A stretch of DNA of 64,000 nucleotides from Ostrinia nubilalis (taxonomy: Eukaryota; Arthropoda; Insecta; Lepidoptera; Crambidae). Where the stretch lies: assembly GCF_963855985.1 (NCBI RefSeq), contig NC_087110.1, positions 4,455,001 through 4,519,000 on the forward strand, written 5' to 3'. A program made the translations under genes and the position numbers. Position 1 is the first letter of the stretch, and each line of letters starts with the position of its first letter. Positions 36,276 through 49,267 of this stretch are shown one piece after another. Under the pieces are notes generated by a model. The model saw nothing but the letters and a program-made list of their open reading frames with translations, did no database searches and was not told the origin of the DNA.

Positions 36276-37614
36276 TACAGCTTAAACCCAACCAGTCAAG
36301 GTCAAGTTTGTCCCTGAGGAAAGTTATACTGTCATTGGACCCGCAATTAAATTAATCAGAAGAACATAAGAGTTCGAAGTTAAAGTTAAACTCTACCTCC
36401 CTAGTACTAGTAGGCAATTGGCAATAATGTCTACAAAACGTCTCACATATTATCGTCAGAAACGCAATACACTTGAAGCCAAATAAAACGGGCATATAAA
36501 ATTCCGCTGTCACTGTCAATGTCAAATCAAAAGGCACGTTAACACAAGAACGCAATATTAGAGACTGGAGCGTGTACTGTGACGTGCGAGTTGCATTTTG
36601 GGGGACCGGGTTGCGAGAAATGAAACAAAAACGAAATAGGTTCGTTTTTATTTCGTTAATAGAATTATTTTTACCTTATTATTTTTCTTAAGTGCTGTAA
36701 CCTAAACCTTGAGTCTTCTGTAACAAACATGCAACTAATTATAATAATCATGCACGAGAGACTCAATTTCCTTCAATATTAAAATTTAACTTTCCTATGT
36801 AGTTGGTTTACAATTCGAGTTGGACAAAACATTGCGAGAGAGGAAAATTTGATTGACAGGCGAAAAAGAAAAAACGATCTTAGTCGATGGAAAAAAAACA
36901 AGCAACATTATGTAAAATGTATTTGATAAAATAACTTTGTGTATCTTTTGCTTAAGCTGACAGCCCTAGTGTCTTGTTTGCAATAAAAGGAATTCTCATG
37001 TAAAACTCATAGTGACGTGTTCAAATAAATAAAAAGGCAAATATCGTTGAGTGTGCGTAAAAATACATAAAAGAAAATCATTTATTGTTGAACTTTTTTT
37101 TACTGTTAGTCTAAAGTTTATTAAAATACTTTTATTCTCATTATGACTGATTAAGATTATTACCAAAACTGTTGTCACTTTTATTTCACTAATCAAGTTA
37201 GGTGTCTCCACTGCAAAACAACGATCCTGTAAAGATTTTTTATACTTAACCTAGACATAAAGTAAATAATAAATCTGTAAAAAGAACAAGCATTTTTATT
37301 TTTAATCTAAGACCTTCAGAATTTCTCTTACTCTCCTCAGATTTTAATTAAATAAAAGCACTAAGTGCCTGTAAAGAAATCTGAAACTTAAAAGCAGCCA
37401 ATTTGTTTCCACGAAAGATTTTTAAAATGCTAATAAAAGTGAAGGAACAAAAAATAAGCAAAATAAGCTGAGAGAAGGAAATCTGCTCTTGACGTCTATT
37501 GTACGTGTGTGCAGTTGGTGGCAGGGAAATTGGCACCTGGAAGGTTTTTGGCATTATGTTGTGTAGCTATAGTTTAATGAATTTAAGCTTTAGCAACTAG
37601 AGCTACCCTTACTA

Positions 37615-37654
<40 letters not shown>

Positions 37655-38190
37655 TCATTTATTGTCAAATAATAAAAAGTTACATACGTATTGAACAGTA
37701 GTTTAAAATCACATTTCTGCCGTCTATAAGCTAAAGGCCGCTAAATGACATTTGGTAATTTTTCACTTTTTTGATGTAATGGTATTAAAAAAAAATTCTC
37801 TATCGATCTGTCTAGGAACGGTTATTCTATCTTTTACCGTTCTCAAGATATTTTTTTTAAAAGGCAGCTAAATACAAAAAACAAAAACCTTACATCACTT
37901 AAAGGTCGTTAAACGGCACAACTAGATTAGAAGGCAGCTATACTACTTTAACGTTTGTATCGATTGAACATTTTTACTATCAATGCTTAGCTATAAAACA
38001 GTTATTATTCAACAGTTAACTAAAAGGTAGTAAAAGTATTTTTGCGGCTTTTTAGCTTGGTTACGTCGGAGTATAATACCTTGCATATACTTAACTAAAA
38101 AGCGGTTATACGCTCTTACCGGACTAAAAAGCAGTTAAAATAATTTTGCGGCCTTTAAGCGTTGTAGTGTTACTACTTTTACAATTAATA
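36276..38190. other. No gene recognised
   Basis: AT-rich. It contains the TAGA microsatellite at 37616-37654. Between about 37730 and 38160 the words AAAGGCCGCTAAA and TTTTGCGGCCTTTAA suggest a diverged inverted-repeat element, not resolved further. Confidence 0.35.
37616..37654. repeat. (TAGA)n microsatellite
   Basis: About ten uninterrupted tetranucleotide units. Confidence 0.95.
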
Positions 38191-40521
38191 CAGTGTGAGT
38201 CACGTTAAAGTGTACATATGAAAATAGATGAAACTAGACCTATTTTTATCGACAAAAAAGAGGTCAAAAATTTTTTGAGAATTTTTTTAAATTTTTTATA
38301 GAATTTTTTTTCTTCCAATTACTTATTGTAAAGAAAACGTAATAACTTTTAAACTAAGCGGTATATCCTGATAAAATAAAAACAGTAATAATGCTAAATA
38401 AGAGGCGATACTAAAAAAATACATAAAGTACACAAAAAAGGCCAACAAATTATAAAAAATGATACTTTTTGAAAAAAATCTGCTTTTAAATTCGTGTTTT
38501 TTTGGTTATTTGATAAATTTCTCCAAAAAATGCCCCTATAACAGGTGGTTTTTATTACTTTGTATTATTCTCTATTGTATTATCTTTGTAAAACCAAAAA
38601 TCGCATGTCTCTATCCCTATCACAACATTTGCTATGAGCGTTTGAACTAAGCCTCTCCGGGCGCGCTATTCAACGCTTCGTTAACAACGAAACTGAAAAT
38701 GGCTCTAGATTAGTAATTTAGATAAAGACAAGTTAAAGGACAATGGGCAAAATGGTACCCGGCTCCAATAGATATGAGTCTAGTATCGTTTGAAAGGTCT
38801 TACCAAGATGAACAACTTTTACTATGACCACCAGCCTCAGATCTGGTTGTGTACGAAGATATACATACTTTTTTGCAGAATGGTACCCGGCTCCAATAGT
38901 TATGTTTGTAGTGTCATTTGAAAGGTCTTACCAAGACGAACAACATTTACTATGGCCATCAGCCTCAGATCTGGTTGCGTTCGAAGATAAAGATACTTTT
39001 TGTGTAACCTAAGTATCATACAGTATGAAGGGGGACGCGCTCGGGGCAGGGCACCGACGAGATGGTCGGACGCGGTGAGGAAGACGGTGGGCGGGAGTTT
39101 GCATCGTGCGGTCCACACAGCTTATGACCGCAGTCTGTGGAGGAACACTACCTGTGGTCGCGATCCTCATCAGTGAGGGACCGAGGAAGAAGAAGTATCA
39201 TACGTGTCTATCGTATGGTACTTAGGTTATGCGAGGCAGGAAGGGTTTACTGCTCCAGCATCCTTCCTTAACTCTATAATTATTGATGGGGATAATTGTG
39301 AAATAAATATTTTTATTTAAAGAAGTACCTACTACCCCCTTATTAATAAAAAGTTACACCTAGGAAGAACCTTGGATTAAAATGACATTTCCATACCAAA
39401 TGACAATTTAAGCCAGAGTTCAACTAGGGTGTAACTTGTATTAATAAAGGGGTTAAAGTTTTATTACTTCTTAAGGGTTTTATTATGGGTTGCTAAAGCG
39501 AATAAACCCACAAGACCCAATAAGTCCACCCACAAGATGGACCGACGACCTCATAAAGGTAGCGGGAAGGCGCTGGATGCAGGCCGCCACCAACCGGCCA
39601 TTGTGGAAATCATTGGGGGAGGCCTATGTTCAACTGGACGTCCTATGGCTAAAATGATCATGATGATGATGATGAAAGCGAATAAAGGGCTAATAGCTTG
39701 CGTAGTTCATCGTAGGTATAATACTTTCCTTTTCAATGCTTCTTTTAGTTATATTAATAGATTGTAGTCATAATACATACTCGTATACATGGATGATTGT
39801 GTTATACTTTCATTATAATACTTAGTGGAATTACTGCTTTCAAAACGTGAATTGGAACTGGCCCCATAGCAGACATTTTCCTACATCTAAAGGCCTTTTA
39901 AAATATATATTGGTTATGGCTATTGGAGCGGGTACCACTTTCCATACATTTGTGCCCATCATCCTTTCAAATAAAAACAAAAGATTTCGAAGTAAAATAA
40001 GCATTTTAGTTAAAATTAAAATTTTCTCTACCTGCAGCGGAGAATAATGTTGTGGCAGGCCTTTGTTCAAACGCTCATAGCAAATGTTGTGATAGGGATA
40101 GAGACATGCGATTTTTGGTTTTACAAAGGTAATACGATAGAGAATAATACAAAGTAATAAAAACTACCTGTTATATGGGCATTTTTTGGAGAAATTTATC
40201 AAATAACCAAAAAAACACGAATTTAAAAGCAGATTTTTTTCAAAAAGTATCATTTTTTATTATTTGTTGGCCTTTTTTGTGTATTTTATGTATTTTTTTA
40301 GTATCGCCTGTTATTTAGCATTATTACTGTTTTTATTTTATCAGGATATACCGCTTAGTTTAAAAGTTATTACGTTTTCTTTACAATAAGTAATTGGAAG
40401 AAAAAAAATTCTATAAAAAAATTAAAAAAAATCTCAAAAATTTTTTGACCTCTTTTTTGTCGATAAAAATAGGTCTAGTTTCATCTATTTTCATATGTAC
40501 ACTTTAACGTGACTCACACTG
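38191..40521. mobile_element. Foldback element, copy D, with a central 1.2-kb insertion
   Basis: CAGTGTGAGTCACG and its complement are flanked by TA, with arms as in copy C. The centre (about 38740-39960) is foreign. It starts and ends with inverted words around ATGGTACCCGGCTCCAATAG, contains two tandem copies of a roughly 129-bp unit (38751-39005) and a LINE 3' tail at 39520-39675. Confidence 0.8.
39520..39675 (+). mobile_element. LINE 3' end inside foldback copy D
   Basis: AGATGGACCGACGACCTCAT, then GGAAGGCGCTGGATGCAGGC, GGGGGAGGCCTATGTTCAAC and a (GATGAT)n tail: the C-terminus and 3' end of an RTE-type LINE. Confidence 0.7.
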
Positions 40522-40871
40522 TATACTATTATAGAAAGCCTTATTAGACCGTACGTAAAGTAAAATAAATATTTTCTTCTGTGTCTTGCATAACAAGAAA
40601 GCCGTTAAATAACAAAACATCGCTAAAAAGCCGCAAACTACCCATCTCGCTTGTAAGTATAGTTCACTTTGTGATACCGGACTATTATTAAAATTTGTAT
40701 TCTGTGATACCGGACCAAATTTTAGTATGTTCTTAAGCATGTCTGTCGGAGCCCATCTGTAAAACGTTTGGTCCCGGAGAAAAGACATCATCAAAATGGC
40801 AGCTGCAACATTTTGATAAATGCAAAGGATTCTGATTCTATGAACCTTACATGCATGTGGGGGGTGTCAAA

Positions 40872-40962
40872 TCGACGGTCCCTACGTATAAAAACGTATC
40901 TGAAAACGGTCAATTTTACAGGAGAGCGGTTTGAAAGTTTAAACATGTGTAGCTCGCGTTTT
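40872..40962 (+). repeat. 90-bp unassigned repeat, copy 2
   Basis: It matches 12194-12283 almost base for base (TCGACGGTCCCTACGTATAA ... TGTGTAGCTCGCGTT). Confidence 0.65.
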
Positions 40963-43870
40963 AATTATCATACATTGATGAAATTTGGTATGATAGTTTT
41001 ATATGAGGTATATTTTATAAAACATGAAGAATTATCAAAAAATAATCACAATAAGTGTATTATTTGTCATTTACTCACTTATACAACGGAAAGTTTCTAA
41101 TTACAAATTACGTAAGTGGTACTTACTAACTTTTACGTCGGAGTAATATATTTGTTAAAATTATTAACTGCCACATAAGTAGTTGTACACGGGAACAAAG
41201 TTCAGCTACTATTGACAGTAACTCTCTGTACGAGTCAACTCGCACATTTTTATTACTAATTAATTTATTGTTAACTTGCATTTTATTCATGCACTTTGGC
41301 CAGCTACGCCTGACCTACATTTGGGACTTTGGTAGTTCTAACATTTTTATAATCAGTGCAATAAAGCATTCGGCAGCTAATACACGTCTCTCAATAAATC
41401 CCATCAGCGGTTGATACGGCGTAGTTGTATGACATCTTGACATCAGTCTTACTTTGACACCACATCTTACACTCTCACTCTAGGCCCATAGTCCTGCTCG
41501 ACGAGGCATAACAGCGTCCCGCCTCGTTTCCCAGATAGTTGCATTTTGGAGGCACTCAATACCTTAAGATTCTTCCTTATCTAAGGGGTCTTTTGACTGA
41601 AGAATACTTGTAGAACCGGTAAATTTTCTTTATCAATAGTGCCGGCCAAGTTTGACAGCATGGCATCGAGTAGGAAGATCCACATGGCTCTTTTTTGAGT
41701 TCGATCTTGTGGAACATTGAATACAACTGGGTACTAAATGGAACCCTTTTCAAGGCATGGATATTTCAAGGTATCTGTCATGCAGATAGTTTCATCATTA
41801 CAAGAATATCCTCATAAATAAATAAATAACTTTCACAGCGAGGCAGCTTGCCTGGGCGCCACAGACAGCATTACGGTCGCCCTAGGCCAGGGACTACATA
41901 TATTTAAAGGCATCCCTGACACCTTCACTTGACGCCCACACCACTGTCAGAACTAAGGCCCAGATAAAATATCTAAGAGTTATCCTGTTAATCACCAGTG
42001 GCGCCAAGTAGTGAGCGCAAATACGGTGACCTTATGTATATAACCAGTGGCAGCTCGCACTTTTTCCAATCCGTCGCCGTGCGAATGGAAGACAGCTTGC
42101 TTCCCTAATTTGGAGGTCCGAAAACTCTCATGTCGGAAGGCTATGGAGATACGCTATCTATACTGGTACCCTCAAAAGCATGATTCTGTCCCATCTAAGG
42201 CATCACCCTCATAGGAAAGGGTAACGCTGCCCATCTTCTTAGACCTTAACAGGCCCAGAAAGTCTACAGGGCTACATCGTCGTCTTTAACGCAGCGTGAA
42301 GAACGAGGTGAAAGCTCCGCCATAGGAGGACAGAGAGGCCGTTTGACGTGAGACTCGCTAGACTGTGCTGTAGTCTAATAGTTGATAAACCACCTCGCCG
42401 TGGGCTGTGGCTAAGTTGGGTACCTTATTCGCACTCGTGCTGAAGTTTAAGGTCTAGCGATTGCACCATGACTGGGCACGGATCCTTCGAGTCCTACCTG
42501 TATTGCGGTGGCTAGGAGCATACGACACACCATATTCTTGCGGGATAGCATAGTCAAAGCTATGTGGACGGTAACAAAAGTTGGGTGGTAATGAAGCACA
42601 TATATCTGAGAAGACAAGGTGCCACAAGAAGCTGCAGTACGATAGCGCGACTACGAACCAAGTGCGGGTGCATTTTAATTCGCTCCAGGGAAGGTGACAG
42701 TATGATTGCCTCCTATCTTCCTTGGTAATGGCCAGCGTAACGGGGGCGTGAGGCCGCACGGAAGGCATTGCATAGATAGGCCACCACCACCGTCTGCTGA
42801 CGGTGAGTGTGTGTACGGAAAAGCTGTGTACTTCCAGTTGCTCTCGTCCCAACTGTCGCCGTGTAGGTGGGAGATCTTTGTCCGGAATCTCAAAGTTAGC
42901 ACTTATAGAGAGTGACGGGGCACCAGGGTATTTTTAGTGGGTATATGTTCATCCTTCTGACGGGTATATGTTTGCAATATCATGTAAGCATTATCATGTA
43001 ATAGTAAATTCTAAATGCAGTTAATTTAAACTTTTGTTTGTAAGTGTTACCTGCTTATCTTTATTTCTGAATGCCTTAATATGCTTAATATATAAATAAA
43101 ATAAATTTTACGATTTTTTACTTATATCATGTATTATAAAGTAGCATAGGAGAAGAACTTGGTTGCGTTGAGTCTAATAAATGACCCTAGATACTTCAGT
43201 CGTGTTGTATATCATATTTTATATTGTTTTGTCTTCACTTTTGTGTCCGCGAAATATGGCCAAAATACAATTTCTCAGCGTAAAACACCGTTACTGGCAC
43301 TAACTTATAGATAAAAAACAAACTTTTCCAAAGTAAAACATTTATAGTGGCAGTTACGGCTAGAAGATTCTTGAATTTTCCGACGTAAAAATAAGTAAGT
43401 GCCACCTACTTATAATAGTAACTTCAATTTTCCCGAGTAAAACAACGCAACTACGTTATGCCTACATTTAACTGATTAATTTACCGTTGGTTTAATGTTG
43501 ACTGAAATAAATTAGGTCAGAAATCATAATAATACCTATTTCCTTCATAAATTACGTATCAATTTACTCGATCTGCGCGGATGAAAGTGGCAGTTGCGGG
43601 GCTGGGCGCGCGGATTAAGGCGTGCGGTCCAACGTAAAATTTCTTAACTCCCACTAATGCAATTTTACTGCGGAAATCGTTCTAATTTTGTAGTTGCGGG
43701 ATTTGTTTTTTGACGTTTTAAGGTTCAATTTGAATAAAACCTGTATGTTTTTTTAACTGAGCCGAAACTGTTGGGTGCTCTGAAGGTTTTGCAAACAAAA
43801 ACGGCAAATCACGGAACTGGTAGATACTGAACTATACGTAGGGACCGTCGAAATGATACCTTAACTGTTT
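40963..43870. other. Unassigned; 41.44-42.93 kb is a degenerate, less AT-rich block
   Basis: The block at about 41440-42930 is clearly richer in G+C than its neighbours and looks like decayed coding sequence of an old element, but stops occur in all frames and no motif is recognisable. Short open frames there (for example 42454-42852 on -) show no family signature. Confidence 0.35.
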
Positions 43871-44150
43871 TATAAAGGTACTAGCTGTGCCCGCGACTTC
43901 GTCCGCGTGGAATAATGACTTTGGGTAGGCACTTTTAATAATTTAGTCTAATTATTTTACAAATAGCTTTTGCCCGCGACTTCGTCCGCGGAGAAGTCGA
44001 AAACGTTCTCATACGATTATTTTTAAATGTTTTAACGTTATTATCTAAATGTTTGAATACTTTTAAAATATAAAAATCAGGTTAAATAAACATGAAAATA
44101 TTTTTTTCTTATATTTTATGAATATGCAGCTCGGCCTTTGATCCGGTGAA
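43871..44150 (+). repeat. Two fragments of the CTAGCTTTTGCCCGCG interspersed repeat
   Basis: ACTAGCTGTGCCCGCGACTT at 43871 and AGCTTTTGCCCGCGACTTCG at about 43967 start two partial copies in the same orientation. The second continues with diverged sequence to about 44150, and 44151-44382 may be its tail. Confidence 0.6.
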
Positions 44151-44390
44151 AGTTACTCGGTGGTATTATTTTTTTACAACGAAATCGAAAACTACTCCTA
44201 CCGCAGTATTATTGGTACACTTTTTTTTATATTTTCCTACGGGTGCTAGAATTACCAAGCTTCCAGCATGCCACTGGCCGTGGGAGAAGGAGCTTTTCCT
44301 CAAGACTACTCCCACTACCTCAAGGGCCTCCGCCAAAACTCTCGCGCGAAAATGAGTTTATGTATACAGCGCAAGCAGGTGCCCGCGGCA

Positions 44391-44991
44391 CAGCGTTGCC
44401 AGTTTTATTTTTTCGCCAAGTCGGGACTTTGGTACTTTTTGAGTGAAAATAGCGGGATTCTTCCGTCAAAAGCGGGACATAGTAAAAAAACGTATTTAAT
44501 CAAAGGTTTTCAAATGTATTTTTTTATTTGACTTAAAATTACGTTTGCGTGACAATAGATAGCAAAATTAGCCACAGAAAATGTATTTTAACAAAAAAAT
44601 AATATTTTAAATCAGATTTACTCTATCGTTTAATTCGTCTTTAGAATAAAAAAATAACAAAAATCGAAATTAAAAAAGTTTTATTCTTTACAATAATATG
44701 GCGTTTCAAACAATAGTCAGTGCCCCGATTACGCTAATTTTAACGTCTCCAATACAGACGCGCTTATACGATTGGTCAAAACAGCTGACGTCAACTGTTT
44801 TGACCAATCGTATCGCAGAATCGATGAAGCGCGTCTGGATTGGAAACGTTAAAAGTTACCGTAATCGGGGCTCTCTGGTGAAGTGAGTGTCTCTCTCCGA
44901 AAAGCGGGACCGAGCCTGTCCCGCGCGGGACATTTAAATTTGATTAAAAAATCGGGACGTCCCGCCAAAATCGGGACGTCTGGCAACGCTG
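44391..44991. mobile_element. hAT-type MITE with perfect 8-bp target duplication
   Basis: The termini are CAGCGTTGCCAG and CTGGCAACGCTG. CCGCGGCA is duplicated at 44383-44390 and 44992-44999. The interior carries repeated GGGAC/GTCCCG words. A second element (44722-44871) is nested inside. Confidence 0.85.
44722..44871. mobile_element. 150-bp palindromic MITE nested in the hAT MITE
   Basis: The arms GCCCCGATTACG / CGTAATCGGGGC and ATACGATTGGTCAAAACAG / its exact complement meet around a central TGACGTCA palindrome. Confidence 0.75.
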
Positions 44992-45059
44992 CCGCGGCAT
45001 GACTTTCATGCATTACTATGCATTGTTGGGCGAGCGCACGCAGCGGGCACCCACTCTAG

Positions 45060-45440
45060 AGTATGGTAGTCGTTAACATGACGTCATGATTGTAAAAAAA
45101 TGCACTAATAAGCAATTAATATCAACTTTGAAGCAAATCACCACTAAAATAACTTTCTACCCCTTTTTAACATAGTTAGGGGGTGCATTTCACTAAAATA
45201 CGAAACACGTCTTCCATTAATTCTGTTATAGAATGCTTATGCAAAATTTTAAGTAGATTGGACGAAGGAATATCGTTATTTCATACAAACTTTGCCCCTC
45301 CTTTTTACCTCCTTAGGGGTAGAATTTTGGAAAATCCTTTCTTATCAGATGCTTACGTCATACAAAGAACACACCGTCCAAGTTTCAGGTCTTTACGATC
45401 AGCGGTTTAGGCTGTGCATTGATCCATCAGTAGCGCGCGT
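45060..45440 (+). repeat. Lepidopteran interspersed repeat (probable)
   Basis: It contains AAGTTTCAGGTCTTTACGAT and CAGCGGTTTAGGCTGTGC, words I know from moth introns. The ends are not defined. Confidence 0.4.
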
Positions 45441-45604
45441 AGTACTTACTTGATCATTATTTTGCTGCGATGTGATTTTAAAACTGCGATAATTATCTCC
45501 TAAGATATTTATTGAAATCGAATGGTGTAAAGGGCAAGAATGTTTAAAATTAAATACTTGTGGTGAATAATTTATTTATTTGGATAAGGATTAATATCAT
45601 GTTT

Positions 45605-46691
45605 GGGTCATTCCACAAAAATATGTCAACTCTTAGTCCGCGCCACATTTCACATGAAATATTTGTTAATATTTTATTCCAAAATTGTTAAATAACAGCT
45701 CGCAATGTGCTTTATTCATCACCCATTTATATTTTTTGAAACTGTTTTTAAAACATCTTAAATTCCTTTTGAATGACCCAAAACGTCATTCCCTAGGCAT
45801 GTCCGTACTCCAAAAGTTTGTGTTTTGGGACCCACATTTATAAAAACATCAACTTTATCCTTTGTTTTAATTAACGAATAATCTATTTAAATGTATATTA
45901 CACCAAATTCTATTAATATTTTGCGGTTTCAATAAACAATAATTTGATTTTCTTTAGTTCAAAAAGAGTCTACAGCTTTTAGCGTCATTCCCTCGCCACG
46001 GACTGATTTTATAATTTTGCGCTTTAATATGTATTTAGAGTGAATGACATTTAGTTGAGTTTAAAGTACGATACGAAGTTATCCTCAGACCATACTGGCT
46101 TTGCGGTAGCCGTTTTTTGAATTAGTGCAAACGTGCCAGTTGTTGCGGAAAAATGTGTTAATCCAGTCACTTCGTCAGTCCCTAGTTGAGTAGCTTTATT
46201 GATTACAATAAGAAATTGTATATAATTTAATTAGTATTTACGTGTGGTTTTTTGGCTATTTTCGGCACATCGTATTAAGCATCTTATAATATAAAGTTAA
46301 TCTGCATTTGTGTTAAGTTTTACTCCAAATCGTCAGTCCCTAGAGCGTCAGGCCCTAGCTTTAAACGGCACTTGGGACTAAATTACTAGTTAGGGAATGA
46401 TGTTTTTTATATAGTGATAATAACAAAACAACTACATTATGTATATTAACTTATCTATAAATGTTAAGGTTATAAGTTTTGTACTTTATTAGAAGTCATA
46501 GGAGTAATGTAGTATGAAAAAATTGAAAATTATAATTTCTCCTACAATAAAGCATAAAGTGACTGGCCCTTTTAGACATAACATAATTAATTAATAAACT
46601 ATAATTTACACTAATAAAGTATTCAAAAGCATCTTAAAAAAGTTACGGACAAAATGACGTCGAAAATATACAGATTTTTATGGAATGACCC
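45605..46691. mobile_element. 1.09-kb inverted-repeat element (GGGTCATTCCA ends)
   Basis: GGGTCATTCCA and TGGAATGACCC bound it and GTTT flanks both sides (45601-45604, 46692-46695). The interior repeats short words such as GTCATTCCCT, CGTCAGTCCC and AATGAC. No transposase frame is seen. Confidence 0.5.
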
Positions 46692-46984
46692 GTTTATAAA
46701 AACACCTTCGCAAATAATGCATTATTTTAAAACAGATTTTTTTTGCATAAAAATGGTTACTATGAGCCAACCTTAAAATATAGACATATACTATCGCGGA
46801 CTTTTTTAAAGAACTTTTAAAGGGGAACAATCCTGTCATACATGATTTTTGCGAAACTTTAACCGTTTACGCAGCGTCAGCTCTCAAAAGGAAAAAATTC
46901 ACTGATTTGAAATATTCTTGATTGGTGCTCCGCTCCTATTGGTCTTAGCGTGATGATAAATGATATGATAATGATAGCCTAAAG

Positions 46985-47122
46985 CCTTCAGGAACTAACG
47001 GGCTATCCAACACAAAAAGATTTTTTCAAATCGGTCCAGTAGTTCCTGACTGTTCCTGAGATTAGCGCGTTCAACCAAACAAACAAACAAACTCTTCAGC
47101 TTTATAATATTAGTATAGATGA
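46985..47122 (+). repeat. Interspersed repeat 3' part (GGGCTATCCAACACAAAAA ... ATATTAGTATAGAT)
   Basis: It shares GGCTATCCAACACAAA and GAGATTAGCGCGTTCAA with the copies at 21490-21662 and 24580-24755. The interval 47123-48058 holds nothing recognised. Confidence 0.6.
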
Positions 47123-48058
47123 TACGCAATATCAACTAAATAGTACAATAATGAAAATATTTAAAATTAAATGAAAATTGCAGCTATAAAAACCAAATAT
47201 TTTTAAATACAGCATCAAAACTATACACGATAGACAAAAATATATATGGCAGACATAACAAGCTACTCATTAGCTATCCAAAGAATAAAACTGTGACTCG
47301 ATCAAATTGAAAATGTCTTAGTTACATCGTTGTTAGTAAGGCGCTCCCTCTACTTCATGCGCGTGTAGTTTGTTAGTTTTAACTACTTTCAGTGGGAAAT
47401 AAGACGAGTGAATGACAATATTGTATATTTATAAAACTTATAAGAAAGAGGAAATGCCACAGTATTGAAATGGATATAATAATTTAAAAAAAAAAACATT
47501 AATAAAATCGATTGAAAATACAAATATAAATCAGTTTTCCTCGAAATCGACAATAAAATAAACTTACTAGTAACCACCGTTTATATTTTGTAATAATATA
47601 ATTTAAAACTTTGCTTTGGATTAATTTGTAAGTACATATTTGTGTCTAAGCTAAATACCTACCTAAGCTTATTGGAGTCTTTATTTAGTTACATAATAGG
47701 CCAGTCAATGTCGACATCAAAACATCGTAAATACGCTTTTTTACAGTATTTATGATGTTGTTAGGTCCCTTTAGAATTTTTATTACCTTTATTTGCAACA
47801 ATGCGCCAAAATGTAACTTTGGCACTTTCTTCACTGTTTTGGGGAAACTACCACAAGAGAGCGTTTTGTCGATATCGTTGCTTCATATTTTACAAAATTT
47901 AATAAAGTTTGCCACCGTTTGAAGTTCATTCCAATGCTCTTAGTCAATTTTTTTGGAGATACAGCAAGTCAAAGATGGGAAATAATTTATAATACTGAAT
48001 AACTGAGGCGCTTATTTCAGTTATTTTTAAATATAAAAAATGTTTCCAGTACCTCTAA

Positions 48059-48158
48059 GTAGTGTATTATTGGGCATTCTGTCCCCCAGTCGTCCGCTTC
48101 GCTTCCGACCGTTCGCTGCGCTCACTCTGGTTTGACAGAATGCCCAATAATACACTAC
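48059..48158. repeat. 100-bp element: perfect 25-bp inverted repeat
   Basis: GTAGTGTATTATTGGGCATT.. (48059-48083) and its exact complement (48134-48158) surround a GC-richer 50-base loop. It lies just before the 189-bp tandem array. Confidence 0.75.
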
Positions 48159-48199
48159 GAACGGAGTGTTGAATACATTTAAATAAGTATCTTGATCAA

Positions 48200-49140
48200 A
48201 ACATTCGGTTGAAGCCCCGTGGTAAGTAACTTCAGAGAGACCCGTGGTAAGATTCTCTCACCGAACGTTCTGCCTAATATGATACAGACAACTCAGGACC
48301 CATGGTAAGATTCCTTTGCTGAATGTATCGCCTAACACATTCAGCTTAATACCCATGGTAAGATTATCTTACTGAATGTCCTTCCTAACACAAACGGCTG
48401 AAGACCCGAGGTAAGTATCTTCAGAGAGACCCGTGGTAAGATTCTCTCACCGAACGTTCTGCCTAATATGACACAGACAACTCAGGACCCATGGTAAGAT
48501 TCCTTTGTTGAATGTATCGCCTAACACATTCAGTTTAATACCCATGGTAAGATTATCTTACTGAATGTCCTTCCTAACACAAACGGCTGAAGACCCGAGG
48601 TAAGTATCTTCAGAGAGACCCGTGGTAAGATTCTCTCACCGAACGTTCTGCCTAATATGACACAGACAACTCAGGACCCATGGTAAGATTCCTTTGTTGA
48701 ATGTATCGCCTAACACATTCAGCTTAATACCCATGGTAAGATTATCTTACTGAATGTCCTTCCTAACACAAACGGCTGAAGACCCGAGGTAAGTATCTTC
48801 AGAGAGACCCGTGGTAAGATTCTCTCACCGAACGTCCTGCCTAATATGACACAGACAACTCAGGACCCATGGTAAGATTCCTTTGTTGAATGTATCGCCT
48901 AACACATTCAGCTTAATACCCATGGTAAGATTATCTTACTGAATGTCCTTCCTAACACAAACGGTTGAAGACCCGAGGTAAGTATCTTCAGAGACCCATG
49001 GTAAGATTCTCTTACCGTTTGTTCTGCCTAACACATTCAGCTCAAGACCCATGGTAAGATTCTCTCACTGAATGTCCTCCTACCTAACATACACAGCTGA
49101 AGAGCTATGTCAAGATTCTATCTCTGAATGTTCTTTCTTA
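48200..49140. repeat. 189-bp higher-order tandem repeat (about five units)
   Basis: The word beginning G(A/C)CCCG(A/T)GGTAAGTA recurs at 48214, 48403, 48592, 48781 and 48970, exactly 189 bp apart. Each unit consists of four diverged monomers of about 25, 58, 55 and 51 bp that share CCC(A/G)TGGTAAGATT and a CCTAACACA-like end, so it is a higher-order repeat. The first and last units are diverged, the middle ones nearly identical. No open frame runs through it. Confidence 0.92.
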
Positions 49141-49267
49141 GGTACCTGATTACTATTACCTTTTATTACCGTTTACCATTACTTACCCTTTTACCTTTAC
49201 CGTTTTTATCACAACCATACCATCACCTTTATGTAACACCATACCTTGAGATTTTTTATTCAAATAA

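Noticed and set aside
42454..42852. 132-codon minus-strand frame as a gene
   Set aside because: It lies in a degenerate block, with Trp/Arg/Cys-rich composition typical of antisense or random frames.
48200..49140. Regularly spaced repeats as a CRISPR array
   Set aside because: Insect chromosomal DNA; units are contiguous tandem copies without unique spacers and no cas genes exist.
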